Positions 54,493-63,549 of a stretch of DNA of 64,000 bases are shown here, one piece after another. This stretch comes from Micromonospora echinospora (GTDB taxonomy: Bacteria > Actinomycetota > Actinomycetes > Mycobacteriales > Micromonosporaceae), in assembly GCF_014203425.1 (NCBI RefSeq), contig NZ_JACHJC010000001.1, positions 4,242,001 through 4,306,000 on the forward strand, written 5' to 3'. Below the pieces are notes generated by a model. That model saw nothing but the letters and a program-made list of their open reading frames with translations, had not been told where the DNA came from and ran no database searches. A program made the translations under genes and the position numbers. How positions within the stretch are numbered: position 1 is the first letter of the stretch; each line of letters starts with the position of its first letter.

Positions 54493-55482
54493 TCAGCTCA
54501 GCCGGACCCGCGGGTCGATCACCGCGTACAGCACGTCGACGACGATGTTGGCGACCACGATGAACACGGCCGCCAGCAGCACCGTCGCCATCACCACCGG
54601 CAGGTTGAGGAACTGCACCGCCTCCACAGTCGCCTTGCCGAGACCCTGGAGGCCGAAGATGGTCTCGGTGATGAACGTGCCGCCGAGGCTGGTGCCGATG
54701 TCCAGCCCGGCGATCGTCACGATCGGCGTGATCGCCGCCCGCAGCGCGTGCCGGGTGTGCACCTGCCGGGCGGGCAGTCCCTTCGCCCGCGCGGTGCGGA
54801 TGAAGTCCTCCGACAGGGTCTCCAGCATCTGCGCCCGGGACAGCCGGGCGTACAGCGCCGAGTTGAGGAAACCCAGCGTCATCCAGGGCAGCAGCAGCCC
54901 GGCCGCCCAGCGGGCCGGGCTCTCGGTCAGCGGCGTGTAGCTGGGGAACGGCAGCAGCCCGGTGGAGTAGACCAGCAGGTAGAGCAGGATCAGCCCGAAG
55001 AAGTAGACCTGCATCGACGCGCCGGCCAGCGTGACGCCGATGGCGGCGCGGTCGAACGCCGTACCCCGGCGCAGCGCCGACACCATGCCCAGCGAGATGC
55101 CGATGCCGAGCCAGAGCACCGCGCCGCCGAGGACGATGCTGAACGTCACCGGGGCGCGCTGCGCGACGATCTCGGTGACCGGCTGGTTGTTGCGGAACGA
55201 GTAGCCCAGGCAGGGCGCAGGACAGTCCTGCCGGAAGTCCCCCTCGCCGTAGGTACGGCCGGCGAAGACACCCCCGACGAAGTCCGCGTACTGCCGGGGC
55301 AGCGGCTGGTCGATGCCGAGGCGGCGCTCGACCTGGGCGATGTCCTCGGCCGTGCAGTTCTTGCCGCACATCACCTTCGCCGGGCTGCTCGGCACCGCGA
55401 AGAAGAGACCGAACGTGACGAGGCTGATGACCACAAGGGTCAGGGCGGCGACGAGCAGCCGCCGGACGACGAAACGAAACAC
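54493..55482 (-). CDS. dppB: Peptide ABC transporter permease (DppB/OppB type)
   Basis: A 329-residue permease with six membrane helices. RRLLVAALTLVVISLVTFGL is the first helix; the EAA loop motif lies in RTARAKGLPARQVHTRHALR. A Cys-containing periplasmic insert (VMCGKNCTAEDI and FRQDCPAPCLG) of about 60 residues follows helix 1, larger than in enterobacterial DppB. It lies downstream of the binding protein with a strong hairpin in between. Confidence 0.93.
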   Translation of the reverse strand: MFRFVVRRLLVAALTLVVISLVTFGLFFAVPSSPAKVMCGKNCTAEDIAQVERRLGIDQPLPRQYADFVGGVFAGRTYGEGDFRQDCPAPCLGYSFRNNQPVTEIVAQRAPVTFSIVLGGAVLWLGIGISLGMVSALRRGTAFDRAAIGVTLAGASMQVYFFGLILLYLLVYSTGLLPFPSYTPLTESPARWAAGLLLPWMTLGFLNSALYARLSRAQMLETLSEDFIRTARAKGLPARQVHTRHALRAAITPIVTIAGLDIGTSLGGTFITETIFGLQGLGKATVEAVQFLNLPVVMATVLLAAVFIVVANIVVDVLYAVIDPRVRLS

Positions 55483-55504
55483 GGGAGCACCTCCCCCGGG
55501 TGGG

Positions 55505-55541
55505 GCGCGGGGACGGCCGGCCGTGCCTGCCGTCCCCGCGC
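55505..55541 (-). terminator. Intercistronic hairpin after the binding-protein gene
   Basis: GCGCGGGGACGGC (55505–55517) pairs exactly with GCCGTCCCCGCGC (55529–55541), five bases after the binding-protein stop. Such hairpins attenuate or stabilise so that the binding protein is made in excess over the membrane genes. Confidence 0.7.
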
Positions 55542-55546
55542 GGCTG

Positions 55547-57292
55547 TCACTTCTTCACGTAGATGCCGTTGAGCGAGATGATCCCGAACGCGTCGCTGAG
55601 GAAGGCGTTGCCGACCTTCGAGCCGTGCAGCTCGTAGGTGGCGTCGTAGTAGCAGGGCACGACCGGCGCGTGCTTCTCCATGATCATGCGGTCGAGCGCC
55701 ATCCAGCCGGCGTCCTGCTCCGCTGCGGGCAGGGTGCGGACCCGGTCGATCTCCGCGCTGACCGACGACTCGTTCAGGTACGACAGGTTCTGGTTGCCCT
55801 CGGCCACGATGTCCCGTCCGTCGTAGACCGGCGGGATGACTGTGGAGCCGGTGGGCCAGTCCGAGCCCCAGCCGGTGAGGTAGAGGTCGTAGGGGTTGTC
55901 CTTGCGGCCCACCTCGTCGTAGTAGCTGCTGTTGTCGATCGGCTTCATCACGATGTCGAAGCCCATGTCGGTGAGGTTCTTGCGCAGCGCCTCGGCCTGC
56001 TGGGTGCGCAGTTCCAGGCTGGAGTGGGCGAGCACCAGCTTCGGCCGCTTGCCGGCGAGCAGCTCGGCGGTCCTGGCCTTGTCGCCGGTGACCGGGGCGT
56101 TGAACACGTCGTACGGGACGAAACCGGCGGTGGTGGGTGACATCAGCGTGGTGGCCGGTGAACCGGCGGCCTGCCCGCCGAGGACCTTGAGCAGGGCGTC
56201 CTTGTCGACCGCGTAGTTCAGCGCCCGCCGTACGTTCAGGTCGGTGACCCGCTGGGTGTTGATGCTCAGCACCCAGTTGTACTGCGTCGGGCCGCGGACC
56301 ACCCGGTCGGCGACGCCGGCGCCGGTGGTGCGGGGCAGCACCGACGGCGGCACGTCCGACCAGCTCAGCGCCGCCTGATCGGCGGGCCCGTCGGCGACCA
56401 GGCGCTCGGCGATCTGGGCCTGCTCCAGGCCGAACGTCATCCGGATCGCGTCCGGGTACGCGTTGCGGATCGGGTCGGTCGCCGGGTCCCAGTTCGGGTT
56501 GCGTTCCAGCTCCAGCGACACGTCGCGCTGGTAGGACTTCACCCGGTACGGTCCGGACGAGAACGGCCGCAGGTCGTAGTTGGCGCGGGTGTCCTTGGCG
56601 GCGGGCACCGGCGCGCTGGTGGGCAGCGCCGCCGCGTACGGCAGGTCGCAGTGCGGCTGCGGGAACGTGAACCGGATGGTCCGGTCGTCGGGTGTGGTGA
56701 CGCCGTCGGGCACCGGCTTGCCGCCGTCGTACGGTCCCTTGTAGGTGGCGTTGTACGCCCCGCCCGGGTAGAGCCACTGCTGGATGTAGTGCGGGCCCTC
56801 GTTGAGGTTCGCCGCGAACGACCGGGCGAGGCCGTGGGCGACGTCCTTGCTGCTCACCGGCGTGCCGTCCTCGTACTTCACGCCGTCGCGCAGGGTGAAC
56901 TCCCAGACCTTGCAGTCGCCGTCGACGTCCTTGCCGGGGTTGGTGGCCAGGTCGCCCACGAGCAGCAGCTTGCCGGTGCCGTCCTCCTTGTAGCCGTTGA
57001 GCGCGCGGTAGAGCATCCCGCCGGCGACCTGCTGCACGTTGACGTAGTTGCGGGCCGGGTCGAGGTGTTCGAAGTCGGCCGGCTGCATGACGGTGAGGGT
57101 GCCGCCCCGGGACGCCCCGTCGACGGGCTTCGCCGGGCCCTGGTTGTCGGCGGCCTCGTACGAGATCGAGCCGCTCTGGGTCTTCGTCTTCTGGTCCTCA
57201 CCGCCGCCCTCGTCGGGGGTGGGGTTGCAGCCGGCGGCGACCAGCGCCGCCGCGGCGAGGACACCTGTGAGTGTCCGGGTTCGTGCGCGCAC
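55547..57292 (-). CDS. Peptide-binding lipoprotein (SBP family 5)
   Basis: A 581-residue solute-binding protein. The lipobox is in TGVLAAAALVAAGCNP (lipidated Cys about residue 22), followed by an acidic linker. The SBP_bac_5 domain includes RGGTLTVMQPADFEHLDPAR, FTLRDGVKYEDGTPVSSKDV and VRRALNYAVDKDALLKVLGG. GTG at 57292 follows AAGGGAGC. It delivers peptides to the DppBC permease; specificity is unknown. Confidence 0.94.
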   Translation of the reverse strand: MRARTRTLTGVLAAAALVAAGCNPTPDEGGGEDQKTKTQSGSISYEAADNQGPAKPVDGASRGGTLTVMQPADFEHLDPARNYVNVQQVAGGMLYRALNGYKEDGTGKLLLVGDLATNPGKDVDGDCKVWEFTLRDGVKYEDGTPVSSKDVAHGLARSFAANLNEGPHYIQQWLYPGGAYNATYKGPYDGGKPVPDGVTTPDDRTIRFTFPQPHCDLPYAAALPTSAPVPAAKDTRANYDLRPFSSGPYRVKSYQRDVSLELERNPNWDPATDPIRNAYPDAIRMTFGLEQAQIAERLVADGPADQAALSWSDVPPSVLPRTTGAGVADRVVRGPTQYNWVLSINTQRVTDLNVRRALNYAVDKDALLKVLGGQAAGSPATTLMSPTTAGFVPYDVFNAPVTGDKARTAELLAGKRPKLVLAHSSLELRTQQAEALRKNLTDMGFDIVMKPIDNSSYYDEVGRKDNPYDLYLTGWGSDWPTGSTVIPPVYDGRDIVAEGNQNLSYLNESSVSAEIDRVRTLPAAEQDAGWMALDRMIMEKHAPVVPCYYDATYELHGSKVGNAFLSDAFGIISLNGIYVKK

Positions 57293-57351
57293 GGTGTGCT
57301 CCCTTCGTGCCCGGCGGCCCCCGCCGGCCGGGCGTGTGATGGCCGTGGGGA

Positions 57352-58383
57352 CTACCGGGTGGAGCGGGGATCCAGCGAGTCGCGCAGCGCGTCGCCGAGC
57401 AGGTTGAACGCCAGGACCAGCAGGAAGATCGTCAACCCGGGGAACAGGGTGTACCAGGGGTCGCTCGCGACGTAGCCGATGCTGTTGAAGATCATGCGGC
57501 CCAGGTCGGGCGTGGGTTCGGTGACGCCGATGTTGACGAACGCCAGCGCCGCCTCGATGGCGATGAACTGGGGCACCATCAGCGAGACGGTGACCAGGAT
57601 CGGCGCCCAGATGTTCGGCAGCAGCTGCCGCAGCAGGATGTGCGCGGTGCCGGCGCCCGCGGCCCGGGCCGCGTCGACGAACTCCCGCTCCCGCAGCGAG
57701 ATCACCTGCCCGCGGACCAGACGCGCGGTGTACGTCCAGCTGAACAGGCCGAAGGTGGCGACGATCAGGGCGACCCGGAAGGCCGGCGACGGCGACTCCC
57801 GATCGGAGTAGAAGCGGTCCTGGAGGATCGGGATGACCGCGAGGGCGAAGATGAGGAACGGGAACGCCAGCGTGAGGTCGATCAGCCAGTTGACGAGACT
57901 GTCCAGCCAGCCCTTGGCCCATCCGGCGAGCACGCCCACCGCGACCCCGATGCACGAGGCCAGCAGCGCTGAGGTGAACGCGATGAACAGGGACGTCCGA
58001 AGGCCGTAGACCAGTTGCATCAGGATGTCCCGGCCGCTGCCGGGTTCGAGTCCCAGCCAATGATCGGAACTGATCCCGCCGGCGTACCCGATCGGCATTC
58101 CGAAATCGTTCAACCGGTCGACGAACTTGTCGGTCGGGTCGATTCCGGTGAGCCGCTCGAGCAGCGGCGCGCCGAGCGCGACCACGGCGGCGACGGCGAG
58201 CGTCACGGCGCTGGCCCGGGCGGTACGGTCCCGCTTGAGCCGCAGCCAGGCGAGCTGGTTGGGTGATCGGCCGACGAACTCGGCGGTCCGGCCGGCGGGC
58301 TCGGTCCCGGCCTGGATCTCGGGGCCGGGAATCGTCGCGTCGGCGGCCGGGGTCCGGGGCGGCGGGTGCGAGAGGTCGCTCAT
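57352..58383 (-). CDS. dppC: Peptide ABC transporter permease (DppC/OppC type)
   Basis: A 343-residue permease with six helices and an N-terminal cytoplasmic extension of about 60 residues containing NQLAWLRLKRDRTARASAVT, the OppC_N element. The EAA motif region is REREFVDAARAAGAGTAHIL. First gene of the five-gene operon, an unusual order (C, binding protein, B, D, F). ATG at 58383; palindromes upstream suggest regulation. Confidence 0.93.
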   Translation of the reverse strand: MSDLSHPPPRTPAADATIPGPEIQAGTEPAGRTAEFVGRSPNQLAWLRLKRDRTARASAVTLAVAAVVALGAPLLERLTGIDPTDKFVDRLNDFGMPIGYAGGISSDHWLGLEPGSGRDILMQLVYGLRTSLFIAFTSALLASCIGVAVGVLAGWAKGWLDSLVNWLIDLTLAFPFLIFALAVIPILQDRFYSDRESPSPAFRVALIVATFGLFSWTYTARLVRGQVISLREREFVDAARAAGAGTAHILLRQLLPNIWAPILVTVSLMVPQFIAIEAALAFVNIGVTEPTPDLGRMIFNSIGYVASDPWYTLFPGLTIFLLVLAFNLLGDALRDSLDPRSTR

Positions 58384-58793
58384 GAACAGTCCCTCCGACG
58401 GGGGCGAAAACGCCCTGCCACCCGACGGTAAAGGGACCGGTGGCACCGGAAAGAATCGTTACGGTAACGGCCGTTCCGGTTGTCGTGCATTGACAACGAT
58501 CCGGCCTACGGAATGCATCGGCGCAATAACGGACCGATTCGGTTGTCAGCCGTTCAGGTGGGCGTCACGCTTATTCGGAATGCGTTTGCGCGAGGCGCGG
58601 AAGCGGTTGTCAGCCGTTCGGGCATTCCCGTGCACCGATGTCACGCCGGGCGTGCGACCCGGCCGAGGGGCGCAACACTTCGTGACTCTTCGCGTTCACA
58701 CCGTCCACCTAGGGTTCTCGGCGGCCCGGTTCACACGACGTACCCGGTCGTCCACCGGCCCCTCACCCTGGGGCCCCGACGGAAGGACCACCC
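58384..58793. promoter_or_regulatory. Regulatory gap upstream of the dpp operon with repeats
   Basis: A 410-bp non-coding gap between the divergent dppC and subtilisin-inhibitor genes. It contains CGTTACGGTAACG (58457–58469, near-perfect palindrome), GTTGTC/GACAAC arms (58479–58497, spacer 7) and the 16-base direct repeat CGGTTGTCAGCCGTTC at 58540–58555 and 58604–58619, 64 bases apart. AT content is locally raised. These are plausible repressor or activator sites for the peptide transporter, inhibitor or both. Confidence 0.6.
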
Positions 58794-59195
58794 ATGCCCT
58801 TCGCCCGACGTACCGCCGCACTGGCGCTGGCCGCCGCGCTCGGCGGCCTCGCCGCGCCGGCCTCCCCCGCGGACGCCGCGCCGCGCCCCGGCCCGCAGAC
58901 GCCCTCGGTGCTGCTGCTCACCGTCGACGACGGCGCCGACGTGCGCGCCACGGTGCTGACCTGCGGGCCGACCGGCGGCCTGCACCCCGACCCGGTCACT
59001 GCCTGCCGTCTGGTCGCCCGCGTGAACGGCGACCTGGACGCGCTCGACGTGGACGGCGCGCCGCGCACCTCCCAGTACGCCCCGGTCGTCGCCCGCGCCG
59101 CAGGCTTCTGGCAGCGCCACCCGGTCTCCTACACGCGAACGTTCGCCAACCCCTGCCTGATGCACCGCACCACCGCGACCCTCTTCACCTTCTGA
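58794..59195 (+). CDS. Subtilisin inhibitor-like secreted protein (SSI family)
   Basis: A 133-residue secreted protease inhibitor. Signal peptide RRTAALALAAALGGLAAPAS; the mature part has TCGPTGGLHPDPVTACRLVA (first disulphide region of SSI), SQYAPVVARAAGFWQRHPVS and YTRTFANPCLMHRTTATLFTF-type ending (positions about 112–133), all diagnostic of Streptomyces subtilisin inhibitor. ATG preceded by GGAAGGA. The usual reactive-site disulphide Cys appears replaced (APRTSQYAP), so inhibitory specificity may differ. Divergent from the peptide importer. Confidence 0.88.
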   Translation: MPFARRTAALALAAALGGLAAPASPADAAPRPGPQTPSVLLLTVDDGADVRATVLTCGPTGGLHPDPVTACRLVARVNGDLDALDVDGAPRTSQYAPVVARAAGFWQRHPVSYTRTFANPCLMHRTTATLFTF

Positions 59196-59232
59196 CGCCG
59201 CCCCTTCCCGCCCCTTCCCGTCTCTTCTCGTT

Positions 59233-59287
59233 GATCATGAGGTTGGCGGCGGTTCCGGTCCGTTTTGTCGCCGTCAACCTCATGATC
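59233..59287. repeat. Type A inverted repeat (A3)
   Basis: GATCATGAGGTTGGCGGC (59233–59250) pairs with GCCGTCAACCTCATGATC (59270–59287) with one G·T wobble. Loop GGTTCCGGTCCGTTTTGTC shares TTTTGTC with A2. Downstream of the subtilisin-inhibitor gene. Confidence 0.9.
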
Positions 59288-59356
59288 GACGGGGTGGGTG
59301 GGGTGAGGGCGGGTCAGGTGCGGAGAATGGGTGCGGGTGCTCGGAGGGGGGACACG

Positions 59357-60226
59357 GTGCAGGTGGACGGGGGCACGGTCGGTGGTGGGCGGGAGCTGCG
59401 GGCGGACTGCTCACGCTGCGCGGGCGTCTGCTGCGTCGCACCGGCGTTCGCCGCCTCGGCCGACTTCGCCATCGACAAGCCGGCCGGACGGCCCTGCCCG
59501 AACCTGGGCGCCGACTTCCGCTGCGGCATCCACACCGAGCTGCGGCAACGCGGCTTCCCCGGTTGCACCGTGTTCGACTGCTTCGGCGCCGGCCAGCACC
59601 TCACCCAGCACACGTTCGCCGGACGCGACTGGCGCGCCGACCCGGCCACCGCGCAGCGGATGTTCGACAGCTTCGCGGTGCTGCGGCCCCTGCACGAGCT
59701 GCTCTGGTACCTGACCGAGGCGGTACGCCTGAGCCCGCCCGGCCCGCTGCGCGACGACCTGGACGCAGCAGTGGACGAGACGGGCCGGCTCACCGACGGC
59801 ACCCCGGCGGAGCTGCTCGCGCTCGACGTGGACGCGCACCGGGACCGGGTCAACCGGCTGTTGGCCCGCGCCGCCGACCAGGCCCGTGCCGGGCGGGCCG
59901 GCCCGGACCGCCGGGGCGCGATGCTGCTCGGCGTCGACCTGCGCCGTACCCCGCTGGCCGGAGCGAACCTGCGCGGGGCCTGCCTGATCGGCGCCGACCT
60001 GCGCGGCGTACGGCTCGGCGCCGCCGACCTGACCGGCGCGGACCTGCGCGGGGTCGACCTGCGCGGCGCGAACCTGAGCGAGTGCCTGTTCATACACCAG
60101 TCGCAGCTCGACGCCGCTCGCGGCGACCACCGCACGGTGCTGCCGCCGGGACTACGCCGCCCGGCCCACTGGTCCCTGAAGCTGACTCCGGCCGGCCCCC
60201 GACCGCGCCCGCGCCGCCGCCGCTGA
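59357..60226 (+). CDS. Pentapeptide-repeat protein with N-terminal cysteine cluster
   Basis: A 289-residue protein. Residues 15–75 carry a dense Cys pattern (DCSRCAGVCCVAP, RPCPNLGADFRCGIHTELRQ, PGCTVFDCFGAGQ), suitable for Zn or an iron-sulphur cluster (YkgJ-like). A helical middle follows. Residues about 195–240 are pentapeptide repeats of A(D/N)L-x-x type (GANLRGACLIGADLRGVRLG, AADLTGADLRGVDLRGANLS). GTG start with GGAGGGGGG upstream. The combination suggests a protein-interaction or DNA-mimic tail joined to a metal domain; function unknown. Confidence 0.8.
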   Translation: MQVDGGTVGGGRELRADCSRCAGVCCVAPAFAASADFAIDKPAGRPCPNLGADFRCGIHTELRQRGFPGCTVFDCFGAGQHLTQHTFAGRDWRADPATAQRMFDSFAVLRPLHELLWYLTEAVRLSPPGPLRDDLDAAVDETGRLTDGTPAELLALDVDAHRDRVNRLLARAADQARAGRAGPDRRGAMLLGVDLRRTPLAGANLRGACLIGADLRGVRLGAADLTGADLRGVDLRGANLSECLFIHQSQLDAARGDHRTVLPPGLRRPAHWSLKLTPAGPRPRPRRRR

Positions 60227-60255
60227 CCCCACCCCCGACCCGTCACCTGCACCCG

Positions 60256-60340
60256 CCTTCGCACGGCGTTGACCAAGGAGTTTGTGGCTGGTCCGGGGCC
60301 GGATCGGGACACAAACTCCTTGATCAACGCCGTGCGAAGG
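60256..60340. repeat. Type C inverted repeat (C2), long
   Basis: A 31-bp stem with one mismatch: arms 60256–60286 and 60310–60340, core GACCAAGGAGTTTGTG / CACAAACTCCTTGATC, extended outward by GCACGGCG/CGCCGTGC. Loop 23 bases. Downstream of the pentapeptide gene. Confidence 0.9.
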
Positions 60341-60419
60341 GGGCCGGTGGGGTGGGGTTTGGTGGGGGTGGGGTGGGGTAGGCGGCGCGGACGACGGTCG
60401 ACCGACGGGAGGGCCACCG

Positions 60420-60674
60420 GTGGGGTATCGGGCACGCGACGGTCAGGAGCCGGTCGACCCGGCGCACGCCGAGGACGAGGCCGGGCAGGTTCCGCTGGTG
60501 CAGACGGCCGCGGACACCGACGTGCCGGCGCCCGCTCCCGGCGCGCCGAAACCGGACGAGGTGACCGAGGACGACGGCTCGGGCATGGCGGGCGGCGCAT
60601 CCGGCAGCAGCTCGGGCGGCTCCTCGATGCCGACCCACCCGGACGCGGCCCGCGGACCGGACGCCGCCCGCTGA
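60420..60674 (+). CDS. 84-residue acidic disordered protein (hypothetical)
   Basis: GTG start with GGGAGGG upstream; the protein is rich in Asp, Ala, Pro, Gly and Ser (VPAPAPGAPKPDEVTEDDGS, then SGMAGGASGSSSGGSSM). No fold is expected. Conserved function not recognised; possibly a small stress-related disordered protein. Confidence 0.55.
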   Translation: MGYRARDGQEPVDPAHAEDEAGQVPLVQTAADTDVPAPAPGAPKPDEVTEDDGSGMAGGASGSSSGGSSMPTHPDAARGPDAAR

Positions 60675-60780
60675 ACGGATGCCCCCGCTGAACGGGCGCG
60701 GGCACCCACCGAAGCCAGGCCACCGAACGGGCGCGGGCCACCGGACGTTTGCCGTCACCCGCTGCGGGCAGGAGTGCGAC

Positions 60781-61041
60781 ATGACCAGTGAAGAGTCCTT
60801 CGGCCGCGCGGCCGGCGACGAACCCGACGGCGCCACCGCGTACGAGGCGTCCCTGCGCCCGCCGGGCGAGTCCCTGCACACCACCGACGACACCGGTGAC
60901 GACTTCGCCGACCTGCCCGCGGAGGACCGCCGGTCCGCGCGGGAGGTCAGCCGCGCCGGCTACGACGTCGAGGCCGTCTCCGGCACCGGCGACCCGTCGG
61001 AGGAGCCGGAGGAGATCGAAGAGGGCCGCCCGCTGCGCTGA
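60781..61041 (+). CDS. 86-residue acidic protein (hypothetical)
   Basis: [20 protein letters not shown] begins a highly acidic, low-complexity protein ending [22 protein letters not shown] preceded by GCAGGAG. Its 3' end overlaps the minus-strand RNase H gene by 82 bp, an unusually long convergent overlap. Function unknown. Confidence 0.65.
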   Translation: MTSEESFGRAAGDEPDGATAYEASLRPPGESLHTTDDTGDDFADLPAEDRRSAREVSRAGYDVEAVSGTGDPSEEPEEIEEGRPLR

Positions 61042-61523
61042 GCCGTGCGCGGGGTGGTGGCGACGCCGCTCCGCGCCTCGGTCATGCCCCGGTTCGCCAG
61101 CGCGTCGGCGCGCTCGTTCTCCGGGTGCCCGTTGTGGCCCTTCACCCACAGCCAGGTCACGTCGTGCCGGGCACAGGCCGCCTCCAGCGCCTGCCACAGG
61201 TCGGCGTTCTTGACCGGCTGCTTAGCTGCGGTCAGCCAGCCGTTGCGCTTCCACGAGTTGAGCCAGCCGGTGATGCCGTTGCGCACGTAGGTGCTGTCGG
61301 TGTGCAGCCGTACCGTGACCGGGCGGGTCAGGCTCTCCAGCGCCCGGATCGCGGCGGTCAGCTCCATCCGGTTGTTCGTGGTCGGGGTGGCCTCGCCGCC
61401 GCACAGCTCCCGCTCGTGCCCGCCCCAGCGCAGCACCACGCCCCACCCGCCGGGCCCGGGATTGCCGCTGCACGCGCCGTCGGTCCAGATCTCCACGACC
61501 CGGCCGGTCTCCGCCTCCGCCAT
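60960..61523 (-). CDS. rnhA: Ribonuclease HI
   Basis: A 187-residue nuclease cutting RNA in RNA–DNA hybrids. [20 protein letters not shown] (Asp), [14 protein letters not shown] (Glu), [15 protein letters not shown] (Asp) and [19 protein letters not shown] (His/Asp) make up the DEDD site. The ATG at 61523 ([13 protein letters not shown]) fits the usual N-terminus. The C-terminal 30 residues are an extension beyond the usual 155-residue enzyme and overlap the plus-strand gene. Confidence 0.95.
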   Translation of the reverse strand: MAEAETGRVVEIWTDGACSGNPGPGGWGVVLRWGGHERELCGGEATPTTNNRMELTAAIRALESLTRPVTVRLHTDSTYVRNGITGWLNSWKRNGWLTAAKQPVKNADLWQALEAACARHDVTWLWVKGHNGHPENERADALANRGMTEARSGVATTPRTAQRSGRPSSISSGSSDGSPVPETASTS

Positions 61524-61593
61524 GCCCGGCAACCTACCGGGTACGCGAGCACGCGGGACCACCCGACCCGCCGCGCGCGGCAAGCGTGCGGGC

Positions 61594-62382
61594 ATGACCA
61601 CTCCCCCGGACTTCGCCACGCTCTGCAACTTCCGTGACCTCGGCGGCTGGCGGACCGGCGACGGCCGCACTGTCGCCCGGGGCCGCCTCTACCGCTCCGA
61701 CTCGCTGGCCAAACTGGCCGGTGCGGATCTGGAACGGTTCGCGGCGCTCGGCGTGCGCACCGTGATCGACCTGCGGTACCCGTGGGAGATCGCCGACCGC
61801 GGCCGGGCCCCGGAGAGCCTCGGCGTCACCTGGCACAACCTGAGCATCGAGCACCGGCCGTACGTGCAGGCCGACACCGATCCCGACGTGGACCCGTGGC
61901 GCTACCTGGCCGACCGGTACGCCGAGGTGGCCGAGGACGGCGTGGCCGAGCTGCGCCGGGCGATCGAGGTGATCGCGGACGGCGAGCACCCACTGGTGTT
62001 CCACTGCGCCTCCGGCAAGGACCGCACCGGGCTGCTCGCCGCGCTGGTGCTGTCAGTGCTCGGCGTGGACGACGACCAGATCGCTGCGGACTTCGCGCTC
62101 ACCGAGCACGCCACCGACCGCCTGGTCGCCGAGTGGCGGGACCGCAACGGCGGCGCGACGCCGGGCTGGCCCGCGTACGGGCGGGCGCCCGCCGAGGTCA
62201 TCCGGCTGGTGCTGGCCGACCTGCGGGCCGCCCACGGTTCCGTGCACGGCTACGTGACCGGCCGGCTCGGTGTCGACGCGCAGACGATCGACGCGCTGCG
62301 CGCCCGGCTGCTCACCGGCGACACGAAGCCGCTGCCCACCCAGGGCGCCACCGGCAGTACGCCGACGCCGGCCGCCCGCTGA
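61594..62382 (+). CDS. Tyrosine-protein phosphatase (PtpB/SIW14-like)
   Basis: A 262-residue phosphatase: [20 protein letters not shown] and [11 protein letters not shown] mark the PtpB-type N-terminus, and [20 protein letters not shown] is the Cx5R active site with the Lys-Asp insertion typical of phosphoinositide/tyrosine phosphatases. ATG at 61594. Divergent from rnhA by 70 bp. Substrate likely phosphotyrosine proteins or phosphoinositides. Confidence 0.92.
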   Translation: MTTPPDFATLCNFRDLGGWRTGDGRTVARGRLYRSDSLAKLAGADLERFAALGVRTVIDLRYPWEIADRGRAPESLGVTWHNLSIEHRPYVQADTDPDVDPWRYLADRYAEVAEDGVAELRRAIEVIADGEHPLVFHCASGKDRTGLLAALVLSVLGVDDDQIAADFALTEHATDRLVAEWRDRNGGATPGWPAYGRAPAEVIRLVLADLRAAHGSVHGYVTGRLGVDAQTIDALRARLLTGDTKPLPTQGATGSTPTPAAR

Positions 62383-62430
62383 GCGAAAAGCAGACGACGC
62401 CCGTGCCGCGGTCTGGCACGCTGCGGGATC

Positions 62431-63549
62431 GTGGACACGCGGTGGGAGGGCCTGCGGGCCGAGGTACGGGCGGCGATCGACGATCTGGCCTCCTCCGGCC
62501 GGGAGGCCGGTGTGCAGGTGGCCGCGTACCTGGACGGCGTCGCGATCGTCTCCGAGCAGGCCGGGCTCGCCGACACCGCCACCGGCCGGCCGATGACCGC
62601 CGACACGCCCGTACACGCCGTCTCCACCGGCAAGGGCCTCACCGCCACCGTGGTGCACGTGCTGGCCGAGCAGGGGCGGCTCGACTACGACCTGCCGCTC
62701 GCAGCGGTGTGGCCGGAGTTCGCCCGGCACGGCAAGGACGGCATCACGCTGCGGCACGTGCTCACCCATACCGCCGGCCTGCCCGCGCTGCCCGCCGACA
62801 TCACGCCGGAGGACTTCACCGACTGGACGCGCATGTGCGAGCTGCTCGCCGACGCGCGGCCGCTGTGGGCGCCCGGCGATCGGCTGGCGTACCACGCCTG
62901 GACGTGGGGCTGGCTGCTCGGCGAGGTGGTCCGGCGGGTCACCGACACGCCGGTGTCGCGGGTGCTCGCCGAGGAGGTGGCCGGTCCGCTCGGCGTGGAC
63001 CGGGAGCTGTTCCTCGGCGTACCGGAGGCGGACCTGCCCCGGCTGGCCCGGCTGGAGGACGCCGGCCTGTCCGCGCTGATGACCTGGGCCGGGGCGAACC
63101 TGCCGCACTTCGACGCGGTCGCCCCACCCGCGGTACGCCCGGACACCGTCATCGGCTCCCGCCCCGACGTGCTGCGCGCCGACGTGCCGTCGGTCGGCAC
63201 GATGAGCGCCCGCGCCGTGGCCCGGATGTACGCGGCGCTGCTCGGCCCGGTCGACGGGGTGCGGCTGATCTCCGCCGAGCGGATGCGCGACGTGTCCGCC
63301 CCGGCGGTCCGCGCGCAGGAGTGGGTGTTCGGGCAGGAGAGCACGTTCGGGCTCGGGTACGCGGTCGAGGACGACGGATCGTTCGGCACCGCCGGCAGTG
63401 GCGGCAGCCTCGCGTTCGCGTACCCGGAACTGGGTTTGACTGTGGCGGCGGTGCGCAACCGGCTCGGCGCGGGCGACGGCGACCCGATGGAGCAGCTGCG
63501 GACGCTGGTGCGCGACCGCGTCGCCGAGGCGACCGGCCACCGAGACTAG
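62431..63549 (+). CDS. Serine hydrolase, class C beta-lactamase-like
   Basis: A 372-residue enzyme of the beta-lactamase/DD-peptidase fold. VSTGKGLTATVVHVLAEQGR contains the S-x-x-K nucleophile motif; GDRLAYHAWTWGWLLGEVVR contains the Tyr-x-x motif. GTG start at 62431. No signal peptide, so it is probably a cytoplasmic esterase of the EstB type. The stop overlaps the convergent gene by four bases. Confidence 0.9.
   Translation: MDTRWEGLRAEVRAAIDDLASSGREAGVQVAAYLDGVAIVSEQAGLADTATGRPMTADTPVHAVSTGKGLTATVVHVLAEQGRLDYDLPLAAVWPEFARHGKDGITLRHVLTHTAGLPALPADITPEDFTDWTRMCELLADARPLWAPGDRLAYHAWTWGWLLGEVVRRVTDTPVSRVLAEEVAGPLGVDRELFLGVPEADLPRLARLEDAGLSALMTWAGANLPHFDAVAPPAVRPDTVIGSRPDVLRADVPSVGTMSARAVARMYAALLGPVDGVRLISAERMRDVSAPAVRAQEWVFGQESTFGLGYAVEDDGSFGTAGSGGSLAFAYPELGLTVAAVRNRLGAGDGDPMEQLRTLVRDRVAEATGHRD

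Noticed and set aside
52385..55572. Plus-strand frames opposite the dpp genes
   Set aside because: Antisense to clear ABC transporter genes; no family resemblance and biased composition.
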